In this document: one piece after another, positions 1-7,166 of the stretch | Layout of the letters: every line of letters starts with the position of its first letter | Numbering within the stretch: position 1 is the first letter of the stretch | Assembly (NCBI GenBank): GCA_031548835.1 | Contig: JAVBQS010000006.1 | Location: forward strand, 1-10,373 | DNA from: WQTU01 sp031548835 | GTDB taxonomy: Bacteria; Spirochaetota; Spirochaetia; CADAEX01 | DNA length: 10,373 nucleotides | Direction of reading: 5' to 3' | The notes under the pieces: model-generated | Seen by the model: only the letters and a program-made list of their open reading frames with translations | Told to the model about the DNA's origin: nothing | Databases searched by the model: none | Translations under genes and position numbers: made by a program

Positions 1-1
1 G

Positions 2-1249
2 AATGAAGATATAAATAGACGTGCAGATGTAGATTATAGAAAAGAACAACTTCTTTTCCGTTGTATGCTAAAAAAAGGAATTAAAGAAGAAAATCTATTT
101 GAGCAAATACATACAGCTATTGAAGGAGTTTTACCTTCTGATGTAAAAATTTCAATAAGATATCCTCAAGACAGGACTGAGCGTCTATTAGGGTTATCAT
201 CTTCATATACAACTGCTGTAAAAGGTAATGATGTAGAAGAAGTTGAAAATAGAGTAGACTTGGTTGTTGGAAAATTAAAAAAAGATGCTTCTGCTCTTAT
301 TTCTGAATATTTATTAAGGCCATCAGGAACAAGGCCTGAACTGCGAATTTTTCCAGATAGGGAAGCTGCGGCTCTATTAGGTGTTTCTGCAGCTCAAATA
401 GCTGAAGTTGTAAATGCAACAACAGAAGGACTTCTTGCAAGCAGGTTTGAAATTGAAGGCCGCCCGCTTGAAGTAAGAGTTTCTGGTAAATTTAATGAAT
501 ATCAGAAATCTGAATCCATGCTTGAAGCAATACCTATTTCCATGAGCCAAAATGGACCTATTTTTCTTGGTGCTGTAAGCAAAGTCGAAAGAAAAGATTC
601 AGAAGCAGCGCTTGCACGGCTTGACCGCAGCGATGTTACATATCTTGATATTGTTCCTATTCAAGGTAAAGGATCAAAACTTTTAAAGTATATTGAAGAA
701 ATATCAAAAACTATCTCAGGTATTTCAAGAGCTGATGAATCAGCTTTTAGCAGATATAAAAATTCTTTAATTATTACAGTTTTTCTTGTATTAATGCTTC
801 TTTATATGACAATGGGTGCACAATTTGAATCATTTATACTACCTGTTATTTTAATGATAACCATCCCTTTTTCGTTAGCTGGTGCAGGACCTATTCTTCT
901 TTTAATAAATGCTGGCCTTGATTCAGGATCTGTTCTTGGATTGGTTGTTTTATTTGGTCTTGTTGTAAATAATGGAATTGTCCTATATGAAAGAAGCAGG
1001 GAAAAATTTCTACAGGGGCTTTCTGCATCAGAAGCAGTTTACAGTGGGGCAAAAGACAGGCTGCGTCCTGTACTTGCTACTACTTTTACAACTTTCTTTG
1101 CACTTCTACCTGTTGTACTATCTCCTCTTGGTGCTACCCAAAGGTCAATGGCTGCAGCAATGCTGGGAGGTGTTGTAGCATCAACATTTCTTACTCTTTT
1201 CGCAATTCCTCCAATTTTTGTAAGTTTTATAAAAAGAGGTAAGCTTTAA
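2..1249 (+). CDS. RND-superfamily efflux permease, 5'-truncated by window start
   Basis: This is the C-terminal part of an inner-membrane RND transporter (HAE1/CzcA type), which uses the proton gradient to export substrates through a tripartite envelope pump. The frame is open back to base 2 with no stop, so the ATG at 65 is internal and the true start lies upstream; 415 residues are visible. About the first 230 are periplasmic porter/docking sequence. Then come five hydrophobic segments (TM8-12), beginning near SLIITVFLVLMLLYMTMGAQ. The TM10 motif GLVVNNGIVLYE has Asn where AcrB has Lys940, and the RLRP motif before TM11 is present. The stop overlaps the next permease start as TAATG, which implies translational coupling. 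By family knowledge, adaptor and outer-membrane channel genes often adjoin such permeases; none is in view here. The substrate cannot be read from the sequence. Confidence 0.9.
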   Translation, partial: NEDINRRADVDYRKEQLLFRCMLKKGIKEENLFEQIHTAIEGVLPSDVKISIRYPQDRTERLLGLSSSYTTAVKGNDVEEVENRVDLVVGKLKKDASALISEYLLRPSGTRPELRIFPDREAAALLGVSAAQIAEVVNATTEGLLASRFEIEGRPLEVRVSGKFNEYQKSESMLEAIPISMSQNGPIFLGAVSKVERKDSEAALARLDRSDVTYLDIVPIQGKGSKLLKYIEEISKTISGISRADESAFSRYKNSLIITVFLVLMLLYMTMGAQFESFILPVILMITIPFSLAGAGPILLLINAGLDSGSVLGLVVLFGLVVNNGIVLYERSREKFLQGLSASEAVYSGAKDRLRPVLATTFTTFFALLPVVLSPLGATQRSMAAAMLGGVVASTFLTLFAIPPIFVSFIKRGKL

Positions 1250-4200
1250 TGCCTTATAATATTACTAAACGCATCTGGCTTCAAAAACCTGTAACAGCTA
1301 TCTGTATAATATTTGCGTTATGTATATTATCTATTTTTATTATTACTGGTTCAAAAGGAAAAGAAATTTCAGATGGCAACGATCCCAGCTATTCAATTAT
1401 TATACGTCATTATGGAGTTGATGCAAGAGAAATGGAGAGAACTGTTGCAATACCTTTAGAAGATGCATTATCTTCTATTGCAGGTGTTAAAAATGTTTTA
1501 ACATCAAGTGAAAACAGCAGAGTTAAAGCATTTGTGCGTTTTGAGCCAAAATTTTCAGGACATTATGAAGCTGTAAGGGAAGCAGCGCAAAGAGTTTATG
1601 AATCATTACCAAGATCAGCTCAGCGGCCTGAAATAGTATCATCAGATAACTCCAGAATACCTGTCTGGACAGCTGCTGTATTTAATACCAAAGAAGATTC
1701 TGTTTTATCTCTAGGAAGTATACTTGAACGCATTATAAAGCCTGCATTGGAAGGATTACCAGGAGCTGGAGAAGTTGAAGTATCTGGTACCGGACTTCCT
1801 GAAATTGTAGTAGCTTTGAAACCAGAAGTAGCAGCAGCAAGAGGCCTTAATGCTTCCAAAATTGCTATGTCTCTTGGTATGAATGATGCTATCCTGCCTG
1901 GAGGAATTTTAGAAAAAGATAACAAGGAAATTATTGTCACAATTGATGGTAGATATAATGATAGGTTTTCACTTATGAATGCTCTTGTTCCTCTTGATTC
2001 AGGGGGGTTAGCAAAGCTTTCCGAAGTTGCAGAAGTTTATGAACAGGATAGAGAACCTGATATTTTTTCAAGACTTAATGGTAAAAAAACAGCAGTAATT
2101 GCAATAATGGCTAGTTCTGATACAGATATAGGAAAACTATCAAAATCGATTAAATCTGAATTAGAAAATTTTAAAGAATTTAATCTGCATTTTGAAATTC
2201 TTTCAGATCGGGGAGCTGAAGAAGCTGCTTCATATAGATCAGTATTAAGTGCAGCTATTCAGGGAGCCATTGCTGTAGCGCTTATGGCAGCAATTCTTAC
2301 ATCAAGAAAACATATTTATAACAATAATTTTAGAAGCCACCGCATTACATTGATTTCTACGCTATCAGTACCTCTTATATTTATTATGTCTGCAGCATTA
2401 CTTTCTGTATTGGGATTTTCACTTAATAAAGCTATTTTGGCAGGGCTTGCTGCTGGTGTAGGAGCCGCTGTAGATGCAACAATACTTAGCTCAGAAAGAC
2501 TTGGCAGATGTCAGAGTATTGCAGAAGGAAAAAAAGCTCTATATAGGCTTACACCTTCTCTTATTTCTGGCTCAGTTACAACAATAGTAGCGCTTTTACC
2601 ATTAACTGGTATGGGAAGAATGGCTGGAGGCATCAATGCTATTGCCTGGGCAGTAGGAACAGTAACTCTTCTATCTCTTATTGCTGCTCTTATTCTTCTT
2701 CCTCCTCTTTTTTTATCAGGAATTGAAGAAAAAAATATTATAGTAGAATATAAAGAACCTAAAAATAATAAAATTCAGAAAAAAATTAAAATTATAATAA
2801 AAAAAATAAATAGACAATTTTACAGAATTTTAGCAACAAATATAAAAATTTGTGTAACAAAACCGCTTATCCCAATTATGTTTTGGATTATTATTTCTCT
2901 TTCGGGAATTACTGTCCTTATTCTTGCAGGTGCAGATGTTAGTGCAGATCCTTCAAATGATTCAGTTTATGCACAGGTTGAATTTGAAGGTGGACTTAGA
3001 AAAGAAGAAGTTGACAGCTTTCTTGCAACCTATTCTGAAGAAATAAAACTTTATGAAGGAATAAAAAATGTTCAAACCAGTGCACGTGTAGCTTCAGGCT
3101 CTGTCCTAATATCATTTGAACCTCAAAAAAATAATGTGGATAATATGAGAGATTTAGCCCGTTCAACAGCAATTCCAGGAGGATTTGTTTATATACCTGA
3201 GACATCAGCAAATGAACGTATATGGGAAATTACTATAAGTGGTGATGATGATGAAAAATGCAGAGAACTTGCACAAGAAGTTGCCCATTCCTGTGGTATG
3301 CTGCCTATTGTCCGCGAAACTGTTCTTAATTTTAAAGATGGGAGTAAACGGCTTACATTTACACCAGACAGGGAAAGATTAATAGAAACTGGTTTATCGT
3401 TTTATTCTATTGCAGATACTGTAAGACGAGGAGTTTATGGTCCTGTCGCATATAAAAGAATAGGAAGTGAAGGCGAAACTGATGTAAGAGTGAGGGGTAC
3501 CATTGATAACACTCCTACAAGAATTGAAGTTGAAGGATTACTTATTAATTCAGCAGGAAATATTCCTCTTAGATTAAATTATCTTATGAATGAAAAAGAA
3601 GGACGTGAACCTTCCAGTATAAGAAGAGAAGATAGGCGTCGTGTAGCTTCTATTTCAATTAGAACAAAACCTATGGATCCTCGTATAGTCCGTGATCAGG
3701 TAAATGAAGTATTAAAAAATATGAATATGCCTCGTGGATATGCTGTTGAATTTGACCGTGAAGCAATTAAATCTGCTGAAAAGCTTTCAGGAACAGTATT
3801 CTTTTTTCTATTAGCAATTCTTTTTTGTTACATGGTTATAGCTGCTGCAAATGAATCATTTGGAATTCCTTTAGCAGTTCTTTCTGTACTACCTCCCTCA
3901 CTGGCAATTCCTGCAATATGTATTGTTTTATCCGGATCTCCTATAAATGCTGCTGTTGCCTGTGCATTTGTTGCTGTTAGTGGTATGGCTGTAAATGCTG
4001 CTGTCTTAACAGTAGAAGAATTAAGGCATTTTTTTGAAATTCATGGTAAACTAGGAAAATATATGGTTTATAAGGCACTACGAACAAGATTACCTGTACT
4101 TCTTGCTACAACAACCACGACAATAGCAGGTGCAATTCCATTTCTCTTTTTAAGAGAAGGAGCAAATACTTTGGTAAGAACATTATCTCTTGTAACAGCA

Positions 4201-4332
4201 ATGGGAGTAGGTACTTCATGCCTGTGTTCTTTAACAATGATTCCCGCATTGTTAATTATTTCAAAATCATTATTTAGAAGATTTAAATTTTCATTAAAAG
4301 AAAATATTAATAATATTGCAATTGCTGAATAG
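1249..4332 (+). CDS. RND-superfamily efflux permease, complete
   Basis: This is a full-length RND permease of 1027 aa, the usual size for the HAE1 group. TM1 is near residues 13-34, followed by a periplasmic porter loop with typical sequence (IIRHYGVDAREMERTVAIPLEDAL). TM2-6 follow from about residue 335. TM7 is near 539-562 after a Lys-rich cytoplasmic linker, then comes the second porter loop, and TM8-12 start near 846. In TM4, VDATIL aligns base for base with AcrB VDDAIV: Asp409 is kept, but the position of Asp408 in AcrB is Ala410. In TM10 the AcrB Lys940 position is Asn916. The RL-P motif before TM11 and the Thr after it remain. The start codon overlaps the stop of the preceding permease, so the two are probably made together and may assemble as a heteromeric pump. 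The altered relay could mean a less active or specialised partner; that is inference. Confidence 0.92.
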   Translation: MPYNITKRIWLQKPVTAICIIFALCILSIFIITGSKGKEISDGNDPSYSIIIRHYGVDAREMERTVAIPLEDALSSIAGVKNVLTSSENSRVKAFVRFEPKFSGHYEAVREAAQRVYESLPRSAQRPEIVSSDNSRIPVWTAAVFNTKEDSVLSLGSILERIIKPALEGLPGAGEVEVSGTGLPEIVVALKPEVAAARGLNASKIAMSLGMNDAILPGGILEKDNKEIIVTIDGRYNDRFSLMNALVPLDSGGLAKLSEVAEVYEQDREPDIFSRLNGKKTAVIAIMASSDTDIGKLSKSIKSELENFKEFNLHFEILSDRGAEEAASYRSVLSAAIQGAIAVALMAAILTSRKHIYNNNFRSHRITLISTLSVPLIFIMSAALLSVLGFSLNKAILAGLAAGVGAAVDATILSSERLGRCQSIAEGKKALYRLTPSLISGSVTTIVALLPLTGMGRMAGGINAIAWAVGTVTLLSLIAALILLPPLFLSGIEEKNIIVEYKEPKNNKIQKKIKIIIKKINRQFYRILATNIKICVTKPLIPIMFWIIISLSGITVLILAGADVSADPSNDSVYAQVEFEGGLRKEEVDSFLATYSEEIKLYEGIKNVQTSARVASGSVLISFEPQKNNVDNMRDLARSTAIPGGFVYIPETSANERIWEITISGDDDEKCRELAQEVAHSCGMLPIVRETVLNFKDGSKRLTFTPDRERLIETGLSFYSIADTVRRGVYGPVAYKRIGSEGETDVRVRGTIDNTPTRIEVEGLLINSAGNIPLRLNYLMNEKEGREPSSIRREDRRRVASISIRTKPMDPRIVRDQVNEVLKNMNMPRGYAVEFDREAIKSAEKLSGTVFFFLLAILFCYMVIAAANESFGIPLAVLSVLPPSLAIPAICIVLSGSPINAAVACAFVAVSGMAVNAAVLTVEELRHFFEIHGKLGKYMVYKALRTRLPVLLATTTTTIAGAIPFLFLREGANTLVRTLSLVTAMGVGTSCLCSLTMIPALLIISKSLFRRFKFSLKENINNIAIAE

Positions 4333-4341
4333 AAATTTATA

Positions 4342-4400
4342 AATCTTGGTTATTGATTTAACTGGCTTAATTATAATAGTTTAGTTGAATAACCTAGATT
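4342..4400. repeat. imperfect inverted repeat downstream of the RND genes
   Basis: The arms at 4342-4354 (AATCTTGGTTATT) and 4388-4400 (AATAACCTAGATT) are complementary at 12 of 13 positions, separated by 33 bases. A short inner AACT/AGTT pairing could extend the stem. It lies 9 bp after the RND stop codon and before the candidate promoter of the next gene. It may act as a weak terminator or mRNA 3' end structure, but the stem is AT-rich and there is no clean T-run after it. A regulator site is an alternative. Confidence 0.4.
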
Positions 4401-4416
4401 ATCGAAATTATATATT

Positions 4417-4444
4417 TTGACAATTGATTACAAAAAAGTAAAAC
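4417..4444 (+). promoter_or_regulatory. candidate sigma70-type promoter for the TRAP binding protein
   Basis: A perfect -35 hexamer TTGACA (4417-4422) is followed after 16 bases by TAAAAC (4439-4444), four of six matches to the -10 consensus. An alternative -10, TATAAA at 4496-4501, lies too far away to use this -35. The site sits in the 185-bp gap before the next gene, consistent with a separate transcription unit. An AAAAGGA ribosome-binding site (about 4505-4511) precedes the ATG at 4518. In DNA this AT-rich, chance hexamer matches are common. Confidence 0.4.
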
Positions 4445-4517
4445 TGATTTTTAAAAATAAATAAACCAAAATGTAGAGAAAATTATACATACTGGTATAA
4501 AATTAAAAGGAAAAATT

Positions 4518-5555
4518 ATGAAGATAATAAAAATGTTACTTATAATATCCGGCTTATTTTTTACAGATATGGTATTGGCGCAGGAAACAATTCTTAAATA
4601 TACAGACCATGAGCCGCTGGGAGGAATGCGAACCAAATTTATAAATGATATTTTTTTCTCTGCAATTGAAAAAGAATCAAAGGGACACCTAAAAATAGAA
4701 GCGCATTGGAATGGGGAGCTTGCTATAAGCTATGATGCATTGCGCAAAGTTTCTCAGGAAAATATTGCTGATATTACTATTGTTGTGCCTGAATATTCCT
4801 CAAACGACTTACCTCTGCACCAGATTTTTAAAAGCTTTCCTGTTGGCCCATCAGGAGATAAGCAGGTTAAATTTTTCCGCCGTGTATATAAAGAGATTCC
4901 TGTTTTTACGGAAGAATTGGAAAAAGCAAATGTAGTACCTATTCTTCTCTGTACAGGATTTCCTGTTGCTTTTTTTAGCGCTGCTCCAATAAATAATTTA
5001 GAAGATATTAAGGGAAAAAAATGGCGCTCTGCAAGTTTCTGGCATAAAGATTTTTTAACAAATGCTGGAGCTATTCCTGTTTCAATGCCCTGGAATGAAG
5101 AAATCTACAAAGCTTTGCAAGCTCATACACTGGATGGAATTATGGTTAATGTTGATAGCGGATATGATCTTAAAGTTCACAAAGCTGCACCCAATATATT
5201 GTTATCAAAAGAGCTATGGCTAGGACATTTATACATTTTAGTTATAAATAAAAATATATGGGATAGTATTGCAAAAGAGGATCAGGAAGCTGTTAAACGC
5301 GCTGCAGAAACAGCATATAAATCCTTAGGTTCTGTTATGAATAGCAGTTTTAATAAACAGATAAAAGATTTAAAAAAAGATGGCGCAAAAGTAAGGATTT
5401 TAAAACCTGTAGAAGTTAAACAATGGAAAACTGTTACCAAATATAAAGAAGTGCAATCTGCATGGGTAAAGGAACAGGAAAATAAAGGCATAAAAAATGT
5501 TAGTGCTGTTATTAAAAAAGTCACTGATATTATTAATGATTACTCTGCATATTAA
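4518..5555 (+). CDS. DctP-family TRAP transporter solute-binding protein
   Basis: This is a periplasmic binding protein of the DctP family, the P subunit that captures organic acids or similar solutes for a TRAP transporter. It has 345 residues, normal for the family. It starts with a signal peptide (Lys-containing start, hydrophobic core, likely cleavage after VLA at 21). The family pattern is visible in order: KYTDHEPLGG, then IEAHWNGELA near residue 60, LEDIKGKKWR with the expected substrate-carboxylate Arg at 170, then AGAIPVSMPWNEEIYKALQ and LDGIMVN near 206. A good ribosome-binding site lies 7 bases before the ATG. No DctQ or DctM membrane genes lie in this window, so its partner is elsewhere or the protein works as a stand-alone binder. 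It follows the RND genes with its own likely promoter and faces the next gene tail to tail. The ligand cannot be assigned. Confidence 0.9.
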   Translation: MKIIKMLLIISGLFFTDMVLAQETILKYTDHEPLGGMRTKFINDIFFSAIEKESKGHLKIEAHWNGELAISYDALRKVSQENIADITIVVPEYSSNDLPLHQIFKSFPVGPSGDKQVKFFRRVYKEIPVFTEELEKANVVPILLCTGFPVAFFSAAPINNLEDIKGKKWRSASFWHKDFLTNAGAIPVSMPWNEEIYKALQAHTLDGIMVNVDSGYDLKVHKAAPNILLSKELWLGHLYILVINKNIWDSIAKEDQEAVKRAAETAYKSLGSVMNSSFNKQIKDLKKDGAKVRILKPVEVKQWKTVTKYKEVQSAWVKEQENKGIKNVSAVIKKVTDIINDYSAY

Positions 5556-5592
5556 AACAAGCATTATGAGCTGCTGATGAAATAAAAGTCAA

Positions 5593-6807
5593 TTATTTAA
5601 ACTGTAAAATATTTTCCATCCATCTTTTTGATTCAGGATAATAGTTTTCAGAAGAAAGAAGAAATTCCATATATGCTTTTTCCATATTTCCATTAAAATA
5701 ATAGACCTGCCCCAAATAAAAGCTGCACTTATTTTTAAAAGAATTTTTTTCCGAGCTTTGTTTAAGATTTACAAGATTTTTTTCAGCTTTTTCCCAGCTG
5801 CCTTTTATAAAATAGTTTTTAATAATCTCTGCAAGAGCATTATCACTGCTATCTTTTATATAATTAAAAAAATCTTTTAATAATTCAGGCATCATTTTGC
5901 TGTTATAGTTTGTATTATATTTTATCAGTAAATTGGAAATAATATTTTCAGTTTCCAGGCTTATTTTTTTTAAAATAGAGTTGGAAATAACTTCAGATGT
6001 TCCTGTCTCAAAAAAAATTGAAACTCTGTAATTTGGGACTGGCTTAGATCTTGCCGCAGCCGTAACTTTATAATTTTTAATATCTTTTTTTAAAGGAATT
6101 TTTACAGCTTCAATTGTGCTATTTATTGAAGCTGTTATTTCATCATTGGGATTTGAAAGCAAATTAGCATCAATAATGCAATAATAATAAGGGATACCTG
6201 GGAAAGTATAATCTATATAATTTTTTCTGCCGGAAGATATAATATTTACTATTATTGATTCGCCAATATCTTTCTGTGAAAAAATAGGATTGATACTTCT
6301 AATAACAGCAATTTTTCTATCATTCCTTGATGGATCAAAATCCAAAGCAATAGAATCTTCTCTTACTGCTGCTTTAATATTTTTTATTATAACAGGTTTA
6401 TTATCCTGCTTTTTAACATTTTTAATTGCAATAGGCTTTATTGTTGTATTAATATTGGGCAGAAAAATGTTAAAAATATTACCTTCCTTACTTTTAGCAA
6501 CAACAGCATAATAAAAATCGCCATTATCTGTTACAAGATCATAATAAAACTCTTTTCCCGCTTTTACTTCTTCAACAATATACGCATCTGAAAAATTATT
6601 TCTATTTATTTCCTCTGTATGCCTATATATAAGATATGAAGCTGATAATGATTTTATATCTTTCCACTCTATCTTAACTGCTAAATTATCCTCGGAAATT
6701 GAAATTTTTGAAATAAAAGGCACAAAACCTGAAAAATTTTCACAAAACAAATTTAATGAAGGAAAAATAAAAAATAACGATAATATAATAAATTTCAAAT
6801 ATTTCAT
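5593..6807 (-). CDS. secreted protein of unknown function, FN3-like and TPR-like regions
   Basis: I do not recognise this as a named gene. The 404-aa product begins with a clear signal peptide (MKYLKFIILSLFFIFPSLNL) ending near Cys22. The cysteine is followed by Glu, but Asn-Leu-Phe before it is a poor lipobox, so ordinary cleavage after Cys22 seems more likely than lipidation. Residues about 32-120 and 145-235 look like two fibronectin-III-type beta sandwiches, with repeated patterns such as SASYLIYRHTEE, FYYAVVAKS and PYYYCIIDA. Residues about 335-400 are helical and TPR-like (GSWEKAEKNL, CSFYLGQVYYFNGNMEKAYMEF). The protein is Lys/Asn/Ile-rich like its neighbours. An envelope or periplasmic scaffold or protein-binding role is inferred only from the architecture. 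The minus-strand AAAGG (6810-6814) lies just 2 bases before the ATG, a short spacing. It is transcribed away from the cas2-like/prfB operon and converges on the TRAP gene. Confidence 0.75.
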   Translation of the reverse strand: MKYLKFIILSLFFIFPSLNLFCENFSGFVPFISKISISEDNLAVKIEWKDIKSLSASYLIYRHTEEINRNNFSDAYIVEEVKAGKEFYYDLVTDNGDFYYAVVAKSKEGNIFNIFLPNINTTIKPIAIKNVKKQDNKPVIIKNIKAAVREDSIALDFDPSRNDRKIAVIRSINPIFSQKDIGESIIVNIISSGRKNYIDYTFPGIPYYYCIIDANLLSNPNDEITASINSTIEAVKIPLKKDIKNYKVTAAARSKPVPNYRVSIFFETGTSEVISNSILKKISLETENIISNLLIKYNTNYNSKMMPELLKDFFNYIKDSSDNALAEIIKNYFIKGSWEKAEKNLVNLKQSSEKNSFKNKCSFYLGQVYYFNGNMEKAYMEFLLSSENYYPESKRWMENILQFK

Positions 6808-6855
6808 TACCTTTATATTGTCGGCCAGAATAACAATTAGCCATAGTAAAAGGGT

Positions 6856-6883
6856 TTGACAACCAGAGAAAAATATTTAAACT
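6856..6883 (+). promoter_or_regulatory. candidate promoter of the cas2-like/prfB operon, divergent region
   Basis: TTGACA (6856-6861) followed after 16 bases by TAAACT (6878-6883, four of six matches) would place transcription start at about the ATG at 6890. The complementary strand reads TTGTCA at 6857-6862, so one site could supply a -35 for both directions, though I see no good minus-strand -10 at matching distance. The whole 82-bp gap (6808-6889) must serve both divergent genes. Confidence 0.4.
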
Positions 6884-6891
6884 ATAAATAT
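6873..6891. repeat. 7-bp perfect dyad overlapping the start codon of the cas2-like gene
   Basis: ATATTTA (6873-6879) and TAAATAT (6885-6891) are exact reverse complements separated by five bases. The right arm includes the first two bases of the ATG at 6890, and the dyad covers the candidate -10. It could be an operator or a weak hairpin that masks the start. Being pure A/T in an AT-rich genome, it could also be chance. Confidence 0.35.
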
Positions 6892-7159
6892 GTTTGTATC
6901 AGTAACCTATGATCTCTCAAATGATGATACTATAAAAAAAATAAGAGAAATCCTTATTTTTTACAGATTTAAAGAAGTTTTAAAAAATGTATTTGAATCT
7001 GAATCAATAAAAGAAAATACATTAAAAAGACTAAAAAGAGATATAGATAGGGTTACTGACCATTTTGACAGAGTAAGATTTTATCAATATCCTTATGAAC
7101 AGCAATTTGTAATATCTTTGCTTGAAAAAAAGAAATGGACACGAATGTTATTAAAATGA
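6890..7159 (+). CDS. solo Cas2-fold (Cas2/VapD-like) protein
   Basis: This small protein of 89 residues has the size and sequence pattern of Cas2. Strand 1 is MFVSVTYDLS with Asp8 at the position of the conserved, metal-linked Asp of Cas2 proteins. A helix follows, then YRFKEVLKNVFESE (25-38), matching the YG-RVQ-SVFE motif, another helix (LKRLKRDIDRV), and strand RVRFYQYP (61-68), matching the LRIYP/LRFY strand. By family knowledge Cas2 is a ferredoxin-fold dimer that partners Cas1 in spacer acquisition, and related VapD proteins are toxin ribonucleases. No cas1, other cas gene or repeat array is in the window. It sits 7 bp before prfB as first gene of the operon, so a role in RNA turnover or translation rather than CRISPR immunity is possible, but this is inference. 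No Shine-Dalgarno is seen before the ATG; the start is chosen because it begins strand 1 exactly. Confidence 0.72.
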   Translation: MFVSVTYDLSNDDTIKKIREILIFYRFKEVLKNVFESESIKENTLKRLKRDIDRVTDHFDRVRFYQYPYEQQFVISLLEKKKWTRMLLK

Positions 7160-7166
7160 GGTTTTT

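Noticed and set aside
65..67. ATG at 65 as the start of the first permease
   Set aside because: The same frame is open back to base 2 and its translation (NEDINRRADVDYRKEQ...) continues smoothly into the porter domain, so the gene begins before the window.
1620..1940. 106-aa minus-strand reading frame inside the second RND gene
   Set aside because: It is antisense to a conserved porter domain; its composition is explained by the codon pattern of the real gene.
4451..4636. 61-aa minus-strand reading frame across the TRAP gene start
   Set aside because: It overlaps the ribosome-binding site and signal peptide of a well-supported gene, is antisense to it, and has no recognisable content.
5556..5592. 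Bidirectional terminator between the convergent genes
   Set aside because: The 37-bp gap contains only a three-base AGC/GCT pairing and no stem with T-run in either direction.
5593..6807. Naming the minus-strand gene as TatT or a TRAP accessory protein
   Set aside because: Its N-terminal two thirds are beta-sandwich-like, the lipobox is poor, and it is convergent with, not cotranscribed with, the binding-protein gene.
6890..7159. A CRISPR-Cas locus around the Cas2-like gene
   Set aside because: No direct-repeat array, cas1 or effector gene is visible anywhere in the window.
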